A DNA stretch of 64,000 bases from Chitinophagales bacterium (GCA_020636645.1 JACJXO010000004.1:62001-126000), one strand, 5' to 3'; shown: positions 35,005-44,311, counted from the stretch's first letter. Notes: generated by a model from the letters alone, not told the origin. Program-made: numbers and translations.

Positions 35005-35472
35005 TTAGGCTCTGAAGTGGGCGAAGGCTTTGTTGGCTTCGGCCATCTTGTGAACGTCTTCTTTTTTCTTAATGGTAGCGCCTTCATTATTAGAGGCGGC
35101 TACAATCTCGGCAGCCAGCTTTTCAGCCATGGACTTACCTGAACGCTTGCGGCTGTATCCGATCAGCCATTTGATGGACAAAGAGATCTTCCTGTCCGGG
35201 CGGATCTCAGTGGGGATCTGGAAGTTGGCACCACCGATACGGCGGCTTTTTACTTCCACACCCGGAGTGGAGTTGCTGAGTGCTTTTTTCCAAACCTCAT
35301 AACCATTCTCTCCGGTCTGCTTCTCCACTCTTTCCAGGGCATCGTAGAATATGGCGAAGGCAGTGCTCTTCTTGCCCTGCCACATCAGATTGTTCACGAA
35401 TTGGGTCACCAGCGGATCGTTGTACTTGGTATCCGGGTGGATGACGTGCTTTTTAGGTTTATCCTTTCTCAT
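35005..35472 (-). CDS. rpsG: 30S ribosomal protein S7
   Basis: 155 residues; primary binder of the 16S 3' domain. MRKDKPKKHVIHPDTKYNDP, VEVKSRRIGGANFQIPTEIR and the C-terminal MAEANKAFAHFRA are conserved. 20 nt after rpsL and 30 nt before fusA. Confidence 0.98.
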   Translation of the reverse strand: MRKDKPKKHVIHPDTKYNDPLVTQFVNNLMWQGKKSTAFAIFYDALERVEKQTGENGYEVWKKALSNSTPGVEVKSRRIGGANFQIPTEIRPDRKISLSIKWLIGYSRKRSGKSMAEKLAAEIVAASNNEGATIKKKEDVHKMAEANKAFAHFRA

Positions 35473-35492
35473 GATACTGTTCGCTTACTTGA

Positions 35493-35876
35493 TTATTTCG
35501 CTGCTGCTTTCGGACGCTTGGTACCATACTTGGAGCGGCTCTGGGTCCGGTTGTTGACGCCGGCTGTATCGAGGGCACCCCTTACGATGTGATAGCGTAC
35601 ACCGGGAAGGTCTTTCACCCTGCCACCGCGGATGAGCACGATAGAGTGCTCCTGAAGGTTGTGTCCTTCTCCCGGAATGTAGGCGATCACTTCGGTCTGG
35701 TTGGTCAGCCTCACCTTAGCCACTTTACGAAGCGCCGAGTTCGGCTTCTTCGGTGTAGTGGTATAGACCCTGGTACAAACTCCCCGACGTTGCGGGCAGC
35801 GGTCCAGAGCCCTGGATTTGCTGGCATACTTGACGGTTTCCCGGCCTTTGCGAACCAATTGCTGAATCGTTGGCAT
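35493..35876 (-). CDS. rpsL: 30S ribosomal protein S12
   Basis: 127 residues; decoding-centre protein and first gene of the 33-gene run. MPTIQQLVRKGRETVKYASK at the start. The streptomycin-relevant loops read TTPKKPNSALRK and GRVKDLPGVRYH, with the usual Lys residues, so no classic resistance substitution is seen. The promoter lies about 180 nt upstream. Confidence 0.98.
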   Translation of the reverse strand: MPTIQQLVRKGRETVKYASKSRALDRCPQRRGVCTRVYTTTPKKPNSALRKVAKVRLTNQTEVIAYIPGEGHNLQEHSIVLIRGGRVKDLPGVRYHIVRGALDTAGVNNRTQSRSKYGTKRPKAAAK

Positions 35877-36053
35877 ATCTTCTTTTACATTAAGTTTTGT
35901 AGGCTACCGGTGAATCGTAGGAGGGAAAAATGATCCACAATAAGAGGTGAGCATAGCAGTCCCGGTGTTCCGGGATTCATGCAGGTCCTGATATTGTGAA
36001 CGTTATCGGGGTCCACTCCCTTAATTTACCTGCCGCCTGTAAAAAACGGACTG
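35877..36053 (-). promoter_or_regulatory. Leader region of the rpsL operon
   Basis: About 170 nt of untranslated RNA would lie between the promoter at 36054-36084 and the rpsL ATG. It includes a stable hairpin, AGTCCCGG (35958-35965) with CCGGGATT (35970-35977) around a TGTT loop. A leader this long before r-protein genes is a plausible autoregulatory site, but I recognise no specific motif. Confidence 0.4.
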
Positions 36054-36084
36054 CAAAGGTAACTGTAAGAAATGAATGTGCAAA
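36054..36084 (-). promoter_or_regulatory. Promoter of the ribosomal-protein operon
   Basis: On the minus strand: TTTG (36084-36081), a 19-nt spacer, then TACCTTTG (36061-36054). This is a full match to the Bacteroidota housekeeping promoter. Together with the leader it accounts for most of the 397-bp gap 35877-36273; the rest (36085-36237) is AT-rich and shows nothing else. Confidence 0.7.
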
Positions 36085-36237
36085 ATCCGCGTCAGAAATA
36101 ATTTACAGGAGATTTTCTGCCTTTTGCAAGCCTCTTTCCCTGTCTGTCTTCTGCATTTAGATAAATAATTGATAACCATACAATTGTCTCATTTTTTTGC
36201 TGATTTTCCGTTTCCTGGCCACGGATGGCTAAAATCG

Positions 36238-36245
36238 TATCTTTG
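36238..36245 (+). promoter_or_regulatory. -7 box for the aminopeptidase P operon
   Basis: TATCTTTG matches TAnnTTTG, 28 nt before the ATG at 36274. No clear -33 element. Confidence 0.5.
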
Positions 36246-36273
36246 GCCTCCTGACGAATAAGCTCCTGTTATT

Positions 36274-37569
36274 ATGAAGTATTTACCCATAGACCAGAAC
36301 CTGTTCATCCGCAACAGGCAGGCATTTACCGGCCAGATGAAACCCAACGCCATTGCCGTTTTCCAAAGCAATGATGAAATGCCCTCCAATGCCGACCAGT
36401 TCCATCCTTTCAAGCAGAACAGCGATATATTCTACCTGAGTGGCATTGACCAGGAAGACAGCATCCTGCTGATCTACCCGGACAGCCCCAACCCCATTTA
36501 CAGGGAGGCACTGTTCCTGAAGAAGACCAATGAGCATATTGCCATCTGGGAAGGGCACAAATACACCGAAGAAGAAGCCAGAGCGGCCAGCGGTATCCAG
36601 ACCATCCACTGGAAGGAAGAATTCCCCGCCATCTTCAATATGCTGATGAACCATGCGGAAACATTGTACCTCAACAGCAATGAAAATGACCGGGCCAGTA
36701 TCCTGGTAGAGACCCGCGATATGCGCTTTGCCAGGGAAATGCAGCAACGATTTCCCATGCATAAGCTGGAGCGCTCTGCCCCCATCATGGCCAGGCTCCG
36801 GGTGAGCAAAAGCAAATGGGAACAGGATCTGCTGCAGACAGCCTGCGATATAACCAGAAAAGCCTATCTGCGGGTTCTGCAGAACATCAAACCAGGTATG
36901 ATGGAATATGAGGTGGAGGCAGATATCACCCATGAATTTCTGCGTAACCGGGCCACCAGACACGCTTATGGTGCCATCATCGCCAGTGGGGCAAGCGCCT
37001 GTGTACTCCACTATGTGGACAACAACCTGGAATGTAAGGACGGCGACCTCATACTGATGGACTTCGGTGCCGAATATGCCAACTACTGTGCAGACCTGAC
37101 CCGCACCATTCCGGTGAACGGACGTTTCACCGAACGCCAGAAGCAGGTGTACAATGCTTGTCTGAATGTACAGAAGAAGGCGCTGGACATGATCCATGCG
37201 GGCATGATCCTGAAAGACTACAACGCCGAGGTGGGTAAGGTCATGGAAAGTGAACTCAAAGCCATCGGACTGCTGACCGATGCAGATATTAAAAATCAGG
37301 ATCCTTCCTGGCCGGCATATAAAAAGTATTTCATGCATGGCACAGGTCACTTTCTGGGCCTTGATGTGCACGACATAGGCAATCACTACGAGCCTGTTCC
37401 GGTTGGCGCTGTCATGACTTGTGAGCCCGGCATTTACATTCGTGAAGAAGGCATTGGTATCCGTATTGAAAACGACGTTATGATCACCGAGAACGGTCTG
37501 TATGATTTCATGCGTGATTTCCCGCGGGAAGTAGAAGAGATCGAAGACATCATGAACAGCCGGAACTGA
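36274..37569 (+). CDS. pepP: Aminopeptidase P family protein (Xaa-Pro aminopeptidase)
   Basis: 431 residues; M24B metallopeptidase cleaving the residue before an N-terminal Xaa-Pro bond. An N-terminal creatinase-like domain (1-170) precedes the pita-bread catalytic domain, with metal ligands in ILMDFGAEYANYCADLTRT (two Asp), HGTGHFLGLDVHD (His), TCEPGIYI (Glu) and IRIENDVMIT (Glu). Full length, no signal peptide. First gene of a likely operon with pssA 5 nt downstream. Confidence 0.93.
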   Translation: MKYLPIDQNLFIRNRQAFTGQMKPNAIAVFQSNDEMPSNADQFHPFKQNSDIFYLSGIDQEDSILLIYPDSPNPIYREALFLKKTNEHIAIWEGHKYTEEEARAASGIQTIHWKEEFPAIFNMLMNHAETLYLNSNENDRASILVETRDMRFAREMQQRFPMHKLERSAPIMARLRVSKSKWEQDLLQTACDITRKAYLRVLQNIKPGMMEYEVEADITHEFLRNRATRHAYGAIIASGASACVLHYVDNNLECKDGDLILMDFGAEYANYCADLTRTIPVNGRFTERQKQVYNACLNVQKKALDMIHAGMILKDYNAEVGKVMESELKAIGLLTDADIKNQDPSWPAYKKYFMHGTGHFLGLDVHDIGNHYEPVPVGAVMTCEPGIYIREEGIGIRIENDVMITENGLYDFMRDFPREVEEIEDIMNSRN

Positions 37570-37574
37570 TACGG

Positions 37575-38360
37575 ATGAAACTGATCAGGCATCTACCCAA
37601 TTTGCTGACCCTGACCAACCTGTTTCTGGGTTGCATGGCCATTGTTTACATCTACTATGATCATTTGCTCATTGTGGATGCCAAGCAGAATGTCTATGCC
37701 GATATGGGAAGGATGGAAATGGCTGCTTTTTGTGTATTTGCTGCTGCGATCATTGATTTCTTCGATGGTTTTGTAGCCAGGTTACTGGGTGTTACTTCTT
37801 CCATCGGAAAGCAGCTTGACTCACTGGCAGATATGGTCACCTTCGGTCTGGTACCCGGACTGATCATGTACCAGCTCATTGCCCGTTCCTATTATGTTTC
37901 TGCCGAAGCATTCGACTATCCGATCATGTATTTCACCAGCGGATTCTTTCTGACCCTTATGGCCGCTGTCAGACTGGCAAGGTTCAACACAGAACCGGAA
38001 ACAGCGGGTTTCAGCGGACTTCCTTCCCCTTCAATGGCCTTATTCGTAGTGTCACTACCCCTGATCATTTTCAGAAATGATGCAGGGCTGGCGAGCATGC
38101 TGACCAATAAATGGGTGTTGCTGCTCATTACCCTGTTGCTGGGTTATCTGATGGTGAGCAGACTGCCTATGCCGGGTCTCAAACTGAAAGGTTTTGCCTG
38201 GGAAGACAACCGATGGTCCTACATCATTTTCCTGACCGGACTGATATTCGGGCTGGGGGGAATTCTCCTGTTCGGACTTACCTTTGCAGTGATCCCGTTG
38301 GTGATCATTGTGTACTTTATTCTCTCGCTGATAAAAAACATCTCTGAAAATGGCATATAG
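37575..38360 (+). CDS. pssA: CDP-diacylglycerol--serine O-phosphatidyltransferase
   Basis: 261 residues; inner-membrane enzyme making phosphatidylserine, the precursor of phosphatidylethanolamine. The CDP-alcohol phosphotransferase motif DG(x)2AR(x)8G(x)3D(x)3D is complete, running from DFFDGFVARLLG to GKQLDSLAD (about 55-80). Several hydrophobic segments follow. The 3' end overlaps purS by 11 bp. The pssA-purS pairing is common in Bacteroidota although the pathways differ. Confidence 0.93.
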   Translation: MKLIRHLPNLLTLTNLFLGCMAIVYIYYDHLLIVDAKQNVYADMGRMEMAAFCVFAAAIIDFFDGFVARLLGVTSSIGKQLDSLADMVTFGLVPGLIMYQLIARSYYVSAEAFDYPIMYFTSGFFLTLMAAVRLARFNTEPETAGFSGLPSPSMALFVVSLPLIIFRNDAGLASMLTNKWVLLLITLLLGYLMVSRLPMPGLKLKGFAWEDNRWSYIIFLTGLIFGLGGILLFGLTFAVIPLVIIVYFILSLIKNISENGI

Positions 38361-38601
38361 AGCCGAAATTGATATCATGCCCCTGAAAGAACTGCTGGAT
38401 CCGAAAGGCAAGGCAGTGGCCAACAATATGAAAAGTCTGCAACTGGCTGCAGTCAAAGACGTGCGCATCGGTAAGCACATCACACTGGAGATCCAGGCCG
38501 GTTCTGAAGAAGAAGCCCGCACCATGACCGAGACCGCCTGCAAAAAACTGCTGGCCAATCCGATCATGGAATCCTACACCTTTGAGGTATTCCCGATGTG
38601 A
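38350..38601 (+). CDS. purS: Phosphoribosylformylglycinamidine synthase subunit PurS
   Basis: 83 residues; small structural subunit that joins PurL and PurQ in step four of purine synthesis. It starts MAYRAEIDIMPLKELLDPKG, with VKDVRIGKHITLEIQAGSEE and the end ANPIMESYTFEVFPM, all typical. It overlaps pssA by 11 bp, and its TGA overlaps the rsmI GTG by 4 bp. PurL and PurQ are not in the window; purD is at 57.9 kb. Confidence 0.93.
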   Translation: MAYRAEIDIMPLKELLDPKGKAVANNMKSLQLAAVKDVRIGKHITLEIQAGSEEEARTMTETACKKLLANPIMESYTFEVFPM

Positions 38602-39305
38602 GTAAACTCTACCTTGTTCCCACCCCCATCGGCAACCTGGCCGATATGACCTACCGGGCGGTGGAGGTATTGCGCAGCGCTGATCTGATCCTGGCGGAAG
38701 ACACCAGAACCTCAGGTGTGCTGCTTAAACACTATGGCATCGACACGAAGATGCGTTCCTATCACGCTTTTAATGAGCATGAGACCGTCGGGCGACTGGC
38801 TTCAGAAATAGCCTCAGGTGTCACGATGGCACTTATCACCGATGCCGGCACGCCGGGTATCTCAGATCCGGGCTACCTGTTGGTTCAGGCTTGTATTCAG
38901 CAGCAAATTCCTATCGAAACCTTACCCGGAGCCACTGCATTTGTACCTGCACTGGTGAACAGTGGCCTGCCGGCGCATGAATTCACTTTTACCGGTTTCC
39001 TTCCCCCCAAAAAAGGCCGGGAAACCCGATTGAAAAAGCTGGCTGAAGAAGAACGCACCCTGATCCTGTATGAATCGCCACACAGATTGATGAAGACTCT
39101 GGAACAATGTCTGCAGTTCTTTGGCGAACGTCCGGCCAGTGCTTCCCGCGAGCTTTCCAAAAAATTCGAAGAGACCGTAAGGGGATCTTTGACCGATCTG
39201 ATCACGCACTTCAGCGAGCACCCTCCCAAGGGAGAGTTCGTACTGGTGATCGGCGGAAAGGAAGCAGAAAAAGTCAAAAAACGTCAGGACAATCCAGCAT
39301 CCTAG
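38598..39305 (+). CDS. rsmI: 16S rRNA (cytidine(1402)-2'-O)-methyltransferase RsmI
   Basis: 235 residues with a GTG start (GTGA overlap with purS). A SAM-dependent tetrapyrrole-methylase-fold enzyme that modifies C1402 in the decoding centre. Signatures: LYLVPTPIGNLADMTYRAV, AEDTRTSGVLLKHYGI, ALITDAGTPGISDPGYLLV and TGFLPPKKGRE. The C-terminus ends in a short Lys-rich tail. Its last 32 bp overlap the convergent DUF5723 gene. Confidence 0.95.
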   Translation: MSKLYLVPTPIGNLADMTYRAVEVLRSADLILAEDTRTSGVLLKHYGIDTKMRSYHAFNEHETVGRLASEIASGVTMALITDAGTPGISDPGYLLVQACIQQQIPIETLPGATAFVPALVNSGLPAHEFTFTGFLPPKKGRETRLKKLAEEERTLILYESPHRLMKTLEQCLQFFGERPASASRELSKKFEETVRGSLTDLITHFSEHPPKGEFVLVIGGKEAEKVKKRQDNPAS

Positions 39306-40674
39306 ATCTGGCTTTTCTGCCGGAAGCACCCCCTATTGCAGCTGCTGCTCCTGCATGCTTCCACGGCATGACACGGATACCTGCATAAATATCTGCTCCA
39401 TCCAGATCACCAGGTATAAGAAGTGACGGCAGGTTATCGGTACCTACAGTAAACCATCCCACCCGCAAGGAGGTGCCCACATGCACTTCTTCATAGTCAT
39501 ACACAGATACCGGAACAGATACGGTTACCAGTCTGGTGTCGAACTGCGGGATCAGTGCGACCATATTTGGTCTGGCGATCATTTGTTCGTGTACAGGTGC
39601 GGTATTTTGCACGATCAGTGACTGGAGGAAGAATCCTCTTCCGAGGTTCACAGAGCCCTGTACTGAAACAGCCATCGGGGTAAAGACCGGAAATTTATCA
39701 TCCACCTGAGCGGCGCCAAGCTGGTCATACAGCACAAGATCACCTGCAGCAGTCAGTTCCTGCGCAGTGCTGATACTGTCCATCAGCTGATTGGCTACAA
39801 TGACCTGATCATTGGCCGCAAGATGATAACTTCCGGCACCATCACGGAAACGGATGAAACCCATATCTACCACACTCACACCGACTTTCCAGTTGTAGGC
39901 TGCATACTCTTTCCTGCTTCTGGAAACCGGTTGCATCCAGGTAAATCCGAGATCAGCGCCCAGGCCCCAGCCATTCAGGTTGCTCTGATAGAGTCCATTT
40001 TCGGGATAACCCCCTGCATTGACTGAATAACTGTAGTCAAGTAATAGATTGGTAAGCTCAACATCACGATCTGTGCGGGTGAAAGTGAATGCTTCCCGGT
40101 TGTGTGCAGTGAGGGCATCAAAACCACCCAGGTATTTAATGTTCGCACCTACATGCAGGTTCCGCGTAAGAGCCATACCTACATTGGCACCAAATTCCAT
40201 CCAGTTCAGCAAACCTAAATCAACAGTGCCAACCTGTACCGGTACATCTTCTATGATATTTTCCAGCACATTGACACCTTCCGGAAAGTTGCCGGAGTGG
40301 ACATATCCTGCAGATCTGGCTGTGGTGAACAAACCAAAAGAAAAATAACCTGTATTGATAAAGCCGGACGGGCCTTGTACCAGCATATTAGAATGGGCAT
40401 TGACATAGTCTGTGGTAAAGAAAGCAGTTTCTGCATCCTGTGCAGACAGCAAACCCACAGCACTCTGGCCAGGTGCATATATATAATTGTTTTGTGCAAA
40501 GGCACCGGCACTCACCAGGTTGACATCCCAGGGCAGATTGCCACTTAACAGTGAAGAAGGGTTGAGCAGCATGCCGTTGGAGCCGCTGAAATTTCCTGTG
40601 CGCAAGCCTGTAAATTCCTGTGCTGAGGCCGGCCATGCCAGCAACAGCATTGCATATAATAAGATGGTTCTCAT
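39274..40674 (-). CDS. DUF5723 family outer-membrane protein
   Basis: 466 residues with a signal peptide (MRTILLYAMLLLAWPASAQ). The mature part opens EFTGLRTGNFSGSNGMLLNP, with the 'SNxxxxNPSS' pattern of DUF5723, and consists of alternating amphipathic strands. It is probably a beta-barrel-like outer-membrane protein, loosely FadL/PorP-like in layout. Function unknown. No T9SS tail. The end of the gene runs 32 bp into the 3' end of rsmI on the other strand. Confidence 0.75.
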   Translation of the reverse strand: MRTILLYAMLLLAWPASAQEFTGLRTGNFSGSNGMLLNPSSLLSGNLPWDVNLVSAGAFAQNNYIYAPGQSAVGLLSAQDAETAFFTTDYVNAHSNMLVQGPSGFINTGYFSFGLFTTARSAGYVHSGNFPEGVNVLENIIEDVPVQVGTVDLGLLNWMEFGANVGMALTRNLHVGANIKYLGGFDALTAHNREAFTFTRTDRDVELTNLLLDYSYSVNAGGYPENGLYQSNLNGWGLGADLGFTWMQPVSRSRKEYAAYNWKVGVSVVDMGFIRFRDGAGSYHLAANDQVIVANQLMDSISTAQELTAAGDLVLYDQLGAAQVDDKFPVFTPMAVSVQGSVNLGRGFFLQSLIVQNTAPVHEQMIARPNMVALIPQFDTRLVTVSVPVSVYDYEEVHVGTSLRVGWFTVGTDNLPSLLIPGDLDGADIYAGIRVMPWKHAGAAAAIGGASGRKARSRMLDCPDVF

Positions 40675-40740
40675 ACAAAGTCTTGTCGGACGCTGCCGGT
40701 GTGCGGGGAAGAATAAGAAGCAGGGTTCCGGGTACAGGTG

Positions 40741-42162
40741 TTACATCATATCAATAACCTTGCCCGGGTTCATGATATTGTGTGGATCGAAGACTTTTTT
40801 GATCCGGCGGAAGATTTCCAGCTGTATTTCGCTGAAAGCAATAGGCATATATGGTTTCTGCACATATCCGATGCCATGTTCGGCAGAAATGGTGCCGCCA
40901 AGTTTCACCACTTCGGTGAACAGTTCCCGGATGGCCACGGGAAGTTTTTCTTCCCAAGCCTCAGCTGACAGATCGCCACGCAGGATATTTACGTGAAGAT
41001 TGCCATCGCCCGCATGGCCGTAACACACACTTTCAAAGCCATAGGCACGGCCAATGGACTTCACATTCTCCAGCAGAGCGGGAAGTTCGGCACGGGGTAC
41101 AACGGTATCTTCCTCCTTGTACACAGAGTGCCTTTTGACCGATTCGCCGGCAAGTCTGCGAATGCTCCACAGCTTTGTCTTTTCTGTGTCAGATTCAGCA
41201 AACGAAATTTCGCCGGCCCCGAAAGCTTCCACTACTGTGGAAATACTTGCACAATCCTGTACCAGTAAGTCCTCATGGTTGCCATCTACCTCCACCAGCA
41301 GGAAGGCAGCAGCTTTGTCTGGCAGGGGAATGATCAGCTCCGGATGGTACCTGCATACCAGTTCCACAGCGGCACGTTCCATGAATTCCATGGCACTGGG
41401 AATGATGCCCGCCCGGAAAACAGCAGAAACTGCTGCACAGGCCTGCGTGGCATCCGGAAACGGAATGAACAGGAGTTTATCAAATGCGGGCAGGGGGATG
41501 AGTCGCAGAACGATGGCCGTGACCACACCCAGGGTCCCTTCACTGCCCACCATCAGCTGGGTCAGGTTGTATCCTGTGGCATTCTTGAGCACATTGGCAC
41601 CGGTCATGATGACCTCGCCGGAAGGCAATACTACTTCCAGGTTCAGCACATAGTCTTTTACCACTCCGTATTTCACTGCTTTGGGTCCGCCGGAGTTTTC
41701 AGCCACATTTCCGCCAATGAAACAACTTCCTCTGCTGGCAGGATCAGGCGGATAAAACAGGCCTTTTTCAGCCACTGCTTCCTGGAGTACCTGGGTAATG
41801 ACCCCGGGCTGCACAGTGACCTGGTGGTTTCGCTCATCTATGCGGAGGATGCGATCAAAGCGTTCCATGCTCAGACCAATTCCTCCGAACACAGGTAAGG
41901 CTCCGCCACTAAGACCTGTCCGGGCACCCATGGGAGTAACGGGGATCTTATACAGGGATGCCAGCTTCATGATGGCAGCCACTTCCTCCGTATTGGCGGG
42001 ACGAATGACAGCTGCCGGGGGAAAATGCAGGTCTTCTGTTTCATCATGCGAATAGGACTCCAGTATTTCGGGAGAGGTCAACACATATCCGTCACCAACA
42101 ATGGATACCAGTTCAGACATCAGATGCTGCGAAAGTTGACCATATGTGGCTATTCCTGACAT
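40741..42162 (-). CDS. FAD-binding oxidoreductase, GlcD / D-lactate dehydrogenase type
   Basis: 473 residues. A PCMH-type FAD domain (about 40-220) shows PMGARTGLSGGALPVFGGIG and GSCFIGGNVAENSGGPKAVK; the C-terminal FAD-oxidase domain has CYGHAGDGNLHVNIL and GGTISAEHGIGYVQKPYM, with metal/substrate His residues. It oxidises a 2-hydroxy acid (glycolate, D-lactate or D-2-hydroxyglutarate), passing electrons to an unknown acceptor; the exact substrate is open. No GlcE/GlcF partner is adjacent. An alternative start is the Met at 42120. Confidence 0.9.
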   Translation of the reverse strand: MSGIATYGQLSQHLMSELVSIVGDGYVLTSPEILESYSHDETEDLHFPPAAVIRPANTEEVAAIMKLASLYKIPVTPMGARTGLSGGALPVFGGIGLSMERFDRILRIDERNHQVTVQPGVITQVLQEAVAEKGLFYPPDPASRGSCFIGGNVAENSGGPKAVKYGVVKDYVLNLEVVLPSGEVIMTGANVLKNATGYNLTQLMVGSEGTLGVVTAIVLRLIPLPAFDKLLFIPFPDATQACAAVSAVFRAGIIPSAMEFMERAAVELVCRYHPELIIPLPDKAAAFLLVEVDGNHEDLLVQDCASISTVVEAFGAGEISFAESDTEKTKLWSIRRLAGESVKRHSVYKEEDTVVPRAELPALLENVKSIGRAYGFESVCYGHAGDGNLHVNILRGDLSAEAWEEKLPVAIRELFTEVVKLGGTISAEHGIGYVQKPYMPIAFSEIQLEIFRRIKKVFDPHNIMNPGKVIDMM

Positions 42163-42201
42163 TGCAATGGCAAAGTAAGTGGGTTAGCGGCAGAAAATTG
42201 G

Positions 42202-42209
42202 TAGTTTTG
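42202..42209 (+). promoter_or_regulatory. -7 box for the Omp28-like gene
   Basis: TAGTTTTG matches TAnnTTTG. It leaves a leader of about 42 nt containing CCTTAACCTAAATA, similar to leaders of other exported-protein genes here. Confidence 0.5.
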
Positions 42210-42255
42210 TTGATTGTACCTTAACCTAAATATCATCAATAACTATTTGCCAATT

Positions 42256-44301
42256 ATGAAAAAAGTTTACGCATTAGGTATGGCTGCCATTCTGGTAATG
42301 GCATCTGTTACCACTTTCGGACAGGCTAAAAAATATCCTCTGTTCGAGCATTTCACCCAGGCTTCCTGTGGTCCTTGTGCTGCCCAGAATCCATACTTCC
42401 AGGCAGTTTATGAGGAAAACGTTACCAACGTACACCATGTGGCGTATCATACATCATGGCCTGGCTATGACCCAATGTATGAATACAACACAGCCGAAAG
42501 CGAAGCGATGGTCAGTTTTTACAGCGTTTCAGGTGTACCTACCATGATCCTGGACGGTGCTGACATTGGCAGTCCTGCCGGTGTTACTCAGGATATGATC
42601 ATTGATGAAGGTATTAACGGCAGTCCTATCCGAATTCTGGTAACAGAAGAGACTGCCGGTACCACCAGAAATGTGCATGTTGAAGTGCAGACCGTTCAGG
42701 ATGTACCTGCAGGCACCTACCGGATCAAAGGAGCTGTTGCTGAGCGTTTGATCGAATATGGTTCTGCTCCGGGTTCCAACGGAGAGACCGAGTTTCCTAA
42801 TGTATTCCGTCAGGGTTTGATATCAGGTACAACCGGCGATATCATCACCTTTGCACCGGTTGGTTCTTCTGTTTCTTTTGATTACAGCTATGAACTGGAT
42901 CCCCTCTGGCAGGAAGATGAGATCTATGCCCTTGTATGGGTTCAGAATTCTTCTTCCAAAGAGGTGCTGAACTCCGGAGCTCCCGGCGATCCGCCTCTCG
43001 AATATGTTAACACCTCATCCGTGCTGTTTACACAGGGTGGTGGTTCTTTTGGCTCCATTGTCAATAATATTGGCGATATAGATGAAGGGTTTACTGTGAC
43101 GCTTACTGTTGAGCAACCTGCTGACTGGTCAGCTTCCTACACTTATGGTGGCTCTACCTATAGCGGTGCATTCAGCACATCTGCAACCGCCGGTGAACTG
43201 GAAGACCTTACCCTGAATGTAGAAACCGGTACTACCCCAGGTGTTGGATTCTATACCCTTACCCTGGATCCTGACCACGAAGGCTGGAGTAATATGATCA
43301 TAAAGTACTATACAGTGAACGGTGTTACCGATCTGGTACTGAACAACGTGACTTCTTTTGGTGATGGATCTCCTTACGGTACCTGGAATTTTGAATCCAT
43401 GTACACCGATGGCCTTGACCTGGCCGAGAATACCAGTTATGGTGTAGCCGGACACAATGTGTTCATTGCCGGGATGAAGGGAGATGCTTTTGGCGAACTC
43501 AAGAACATATACTTCAATGTTGGCTGGACCTTCCCGTCACTGTTGAATGATGAACTGCGCAATTATCTGACAGATTTCATGGATAACGGTGGTAACCTCT
43601 TTATTTCCGGACAGGATATTGGTTGGGAAGCTGATTATTATGCAACTGAATTTGGTCTGACAGGTGCTCTGAATTTTTACGAAAACTACCTGCACTCTGT
43701 TTTTGTGAATGATGGCGCAACAGGTGCCGGTACCCTTACAGCAATTGCAGATGATGAAGTATTTGGCACCGTAGCAGAATCCAATATCATAGATGATGTG
43801 TACGGCAGCTCTTATTTCTATCCAGAGCAGATTGATGTTGCTGACGCTGATGGCCATGCCATTTTCTCATATGGTGGCAACGATGCCAAAATAGCAGGCG
43901 TGCGCTCTGAAACCAGTGATAACAAGACCGTATATCTGGGTATTGGTATTGAGCAGATAGAAGACGAAGCTATACGCAGCCAGGTGGTCAAGCTCAGCCA
44001 TGACTATTTTTACGGCCTGGTAAACGGTATTGAGTTTGATGCAGCTATAGCTTCTCTGATGGGAAGCGCTTCTCCAAACCCTGCCAGCAATGCCACCAGC
44101 GTTTCATTCAATGGTTTGGATCACAACGTAAGTCTTGTCATCACATCTTTGACCGGACAAGTGATCAAGACCCTTCAGGTACCTGCCGGTACAGGCAACT
44201 ATGAAATTGATGTGACCGATATGGAATCAGGCATGTATCTGTATCATATTACAGATGGCCAGAGTCAGAGTCCGGCACAGAAATTGAATGTAATCAAGTA
44301 A
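42256..44301 (+). CDS. Omp28-like T9SS-secreted protein with a thioredoxin-type N-terminus
   Basis: 681 residues from the ATG at 42256; the longer frame begins with TTG in the leader. Signal peptide ends VTTFGQ. An Omp28-related thioredoxin-fold domain follows (about 25-240), with HFTQASCGPCAAQNPYF giving a CGPC redox pair. A beta domain (about 240-380) precedes an alpha/beta region (about 385-590, YLTDFMDNGGNLFISGQDIG) like glutamine-amidotransferase-type folds. The T9SS type A tail is ASPNPASNATSVSFNG to KLNVIK. Possibly a surface-exposed thiol-disulfide protein; the substrate is unknown. 10 nt before the next gene. Confidence 0.85.
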   Translation: MKKVYALGMAAILVMASVTTFGQAKKYPLFEHFTQASCGPCAAQNPYFQAVYEENVTNVHHVAYHTSWPGYDPMYEYNTAESEAMVSFYSVSGVPTMILDGADIGSPAGVTQDMIIDEGINGSPIRILVTEETAGTTRNVHVEVQTVQDVPAGTYRIKGAVAERLIEYGSAPGSNGETEFPNVFRQGLISGTTGDIITFAPVGSSVSFDYSYELDPLWQEDEIYALVWVQNSSSKEVLNSGAPGDPPLEYVNTSSVLFTQGGGSFGSIVNNIGDIDEGFTVTLTVEQPADWSASYTYGGSTYSGAFSTSATAGELEDLTLNVETGTTPGVGFYTLTLDPDHEGWSNMIIKYYTVNGVTDLVLNNVTSFGDGSPYGTWNFESMYTDGLDLAENTSYGVAGHNVFIAGMKGDAFGELKNIYFNVGWTFPSLLNDELRNYLTDFMDNGGNLFISGQDIGWEADYYATEFGLTGALNFYENYLHSVFVNDGATGAGTLTAIADDEVFGTVAESNIIDDVYGSSYFYPEQIDVADADGHAIFSYGGNDAKIAGVRSETSDNKTVYLGIGIEQIEDEAIRSQVVKLSHDYFYGLVNGIEFDAAIASLMGSASPNPASNATSVSFNGLDHNVSLVITSLTGQVIKTLQVPAGTGNYEIDVTDMESGMYLYHITDGQSQSPAQKLNVIK

Positions 44302-44311
44302 TCAGACAACA

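Noticed and set aside
33115..35142. A 675-residue open frame on the plus strand, antisense to fusA
   Set aside because: It mirrors the whole of fusA, has no start context, domain or promoter, and its composition (His, Cys, Phe rich) is what the reverse of a GC-biased third position gives. A shadow frame.
35493..35876. Streptomycin-resistance substitution in rpsL
   Set aside because: Both relevant loops (KKPNSALRK and GRVKDLPGVRYH) have the usual residues.
36283..37386. A 367-residue minus-strand frame over the aminopeptidase P gene
   Set aside because: The same shadow effect over a clear M24 peptidase; no recognisable protein features.
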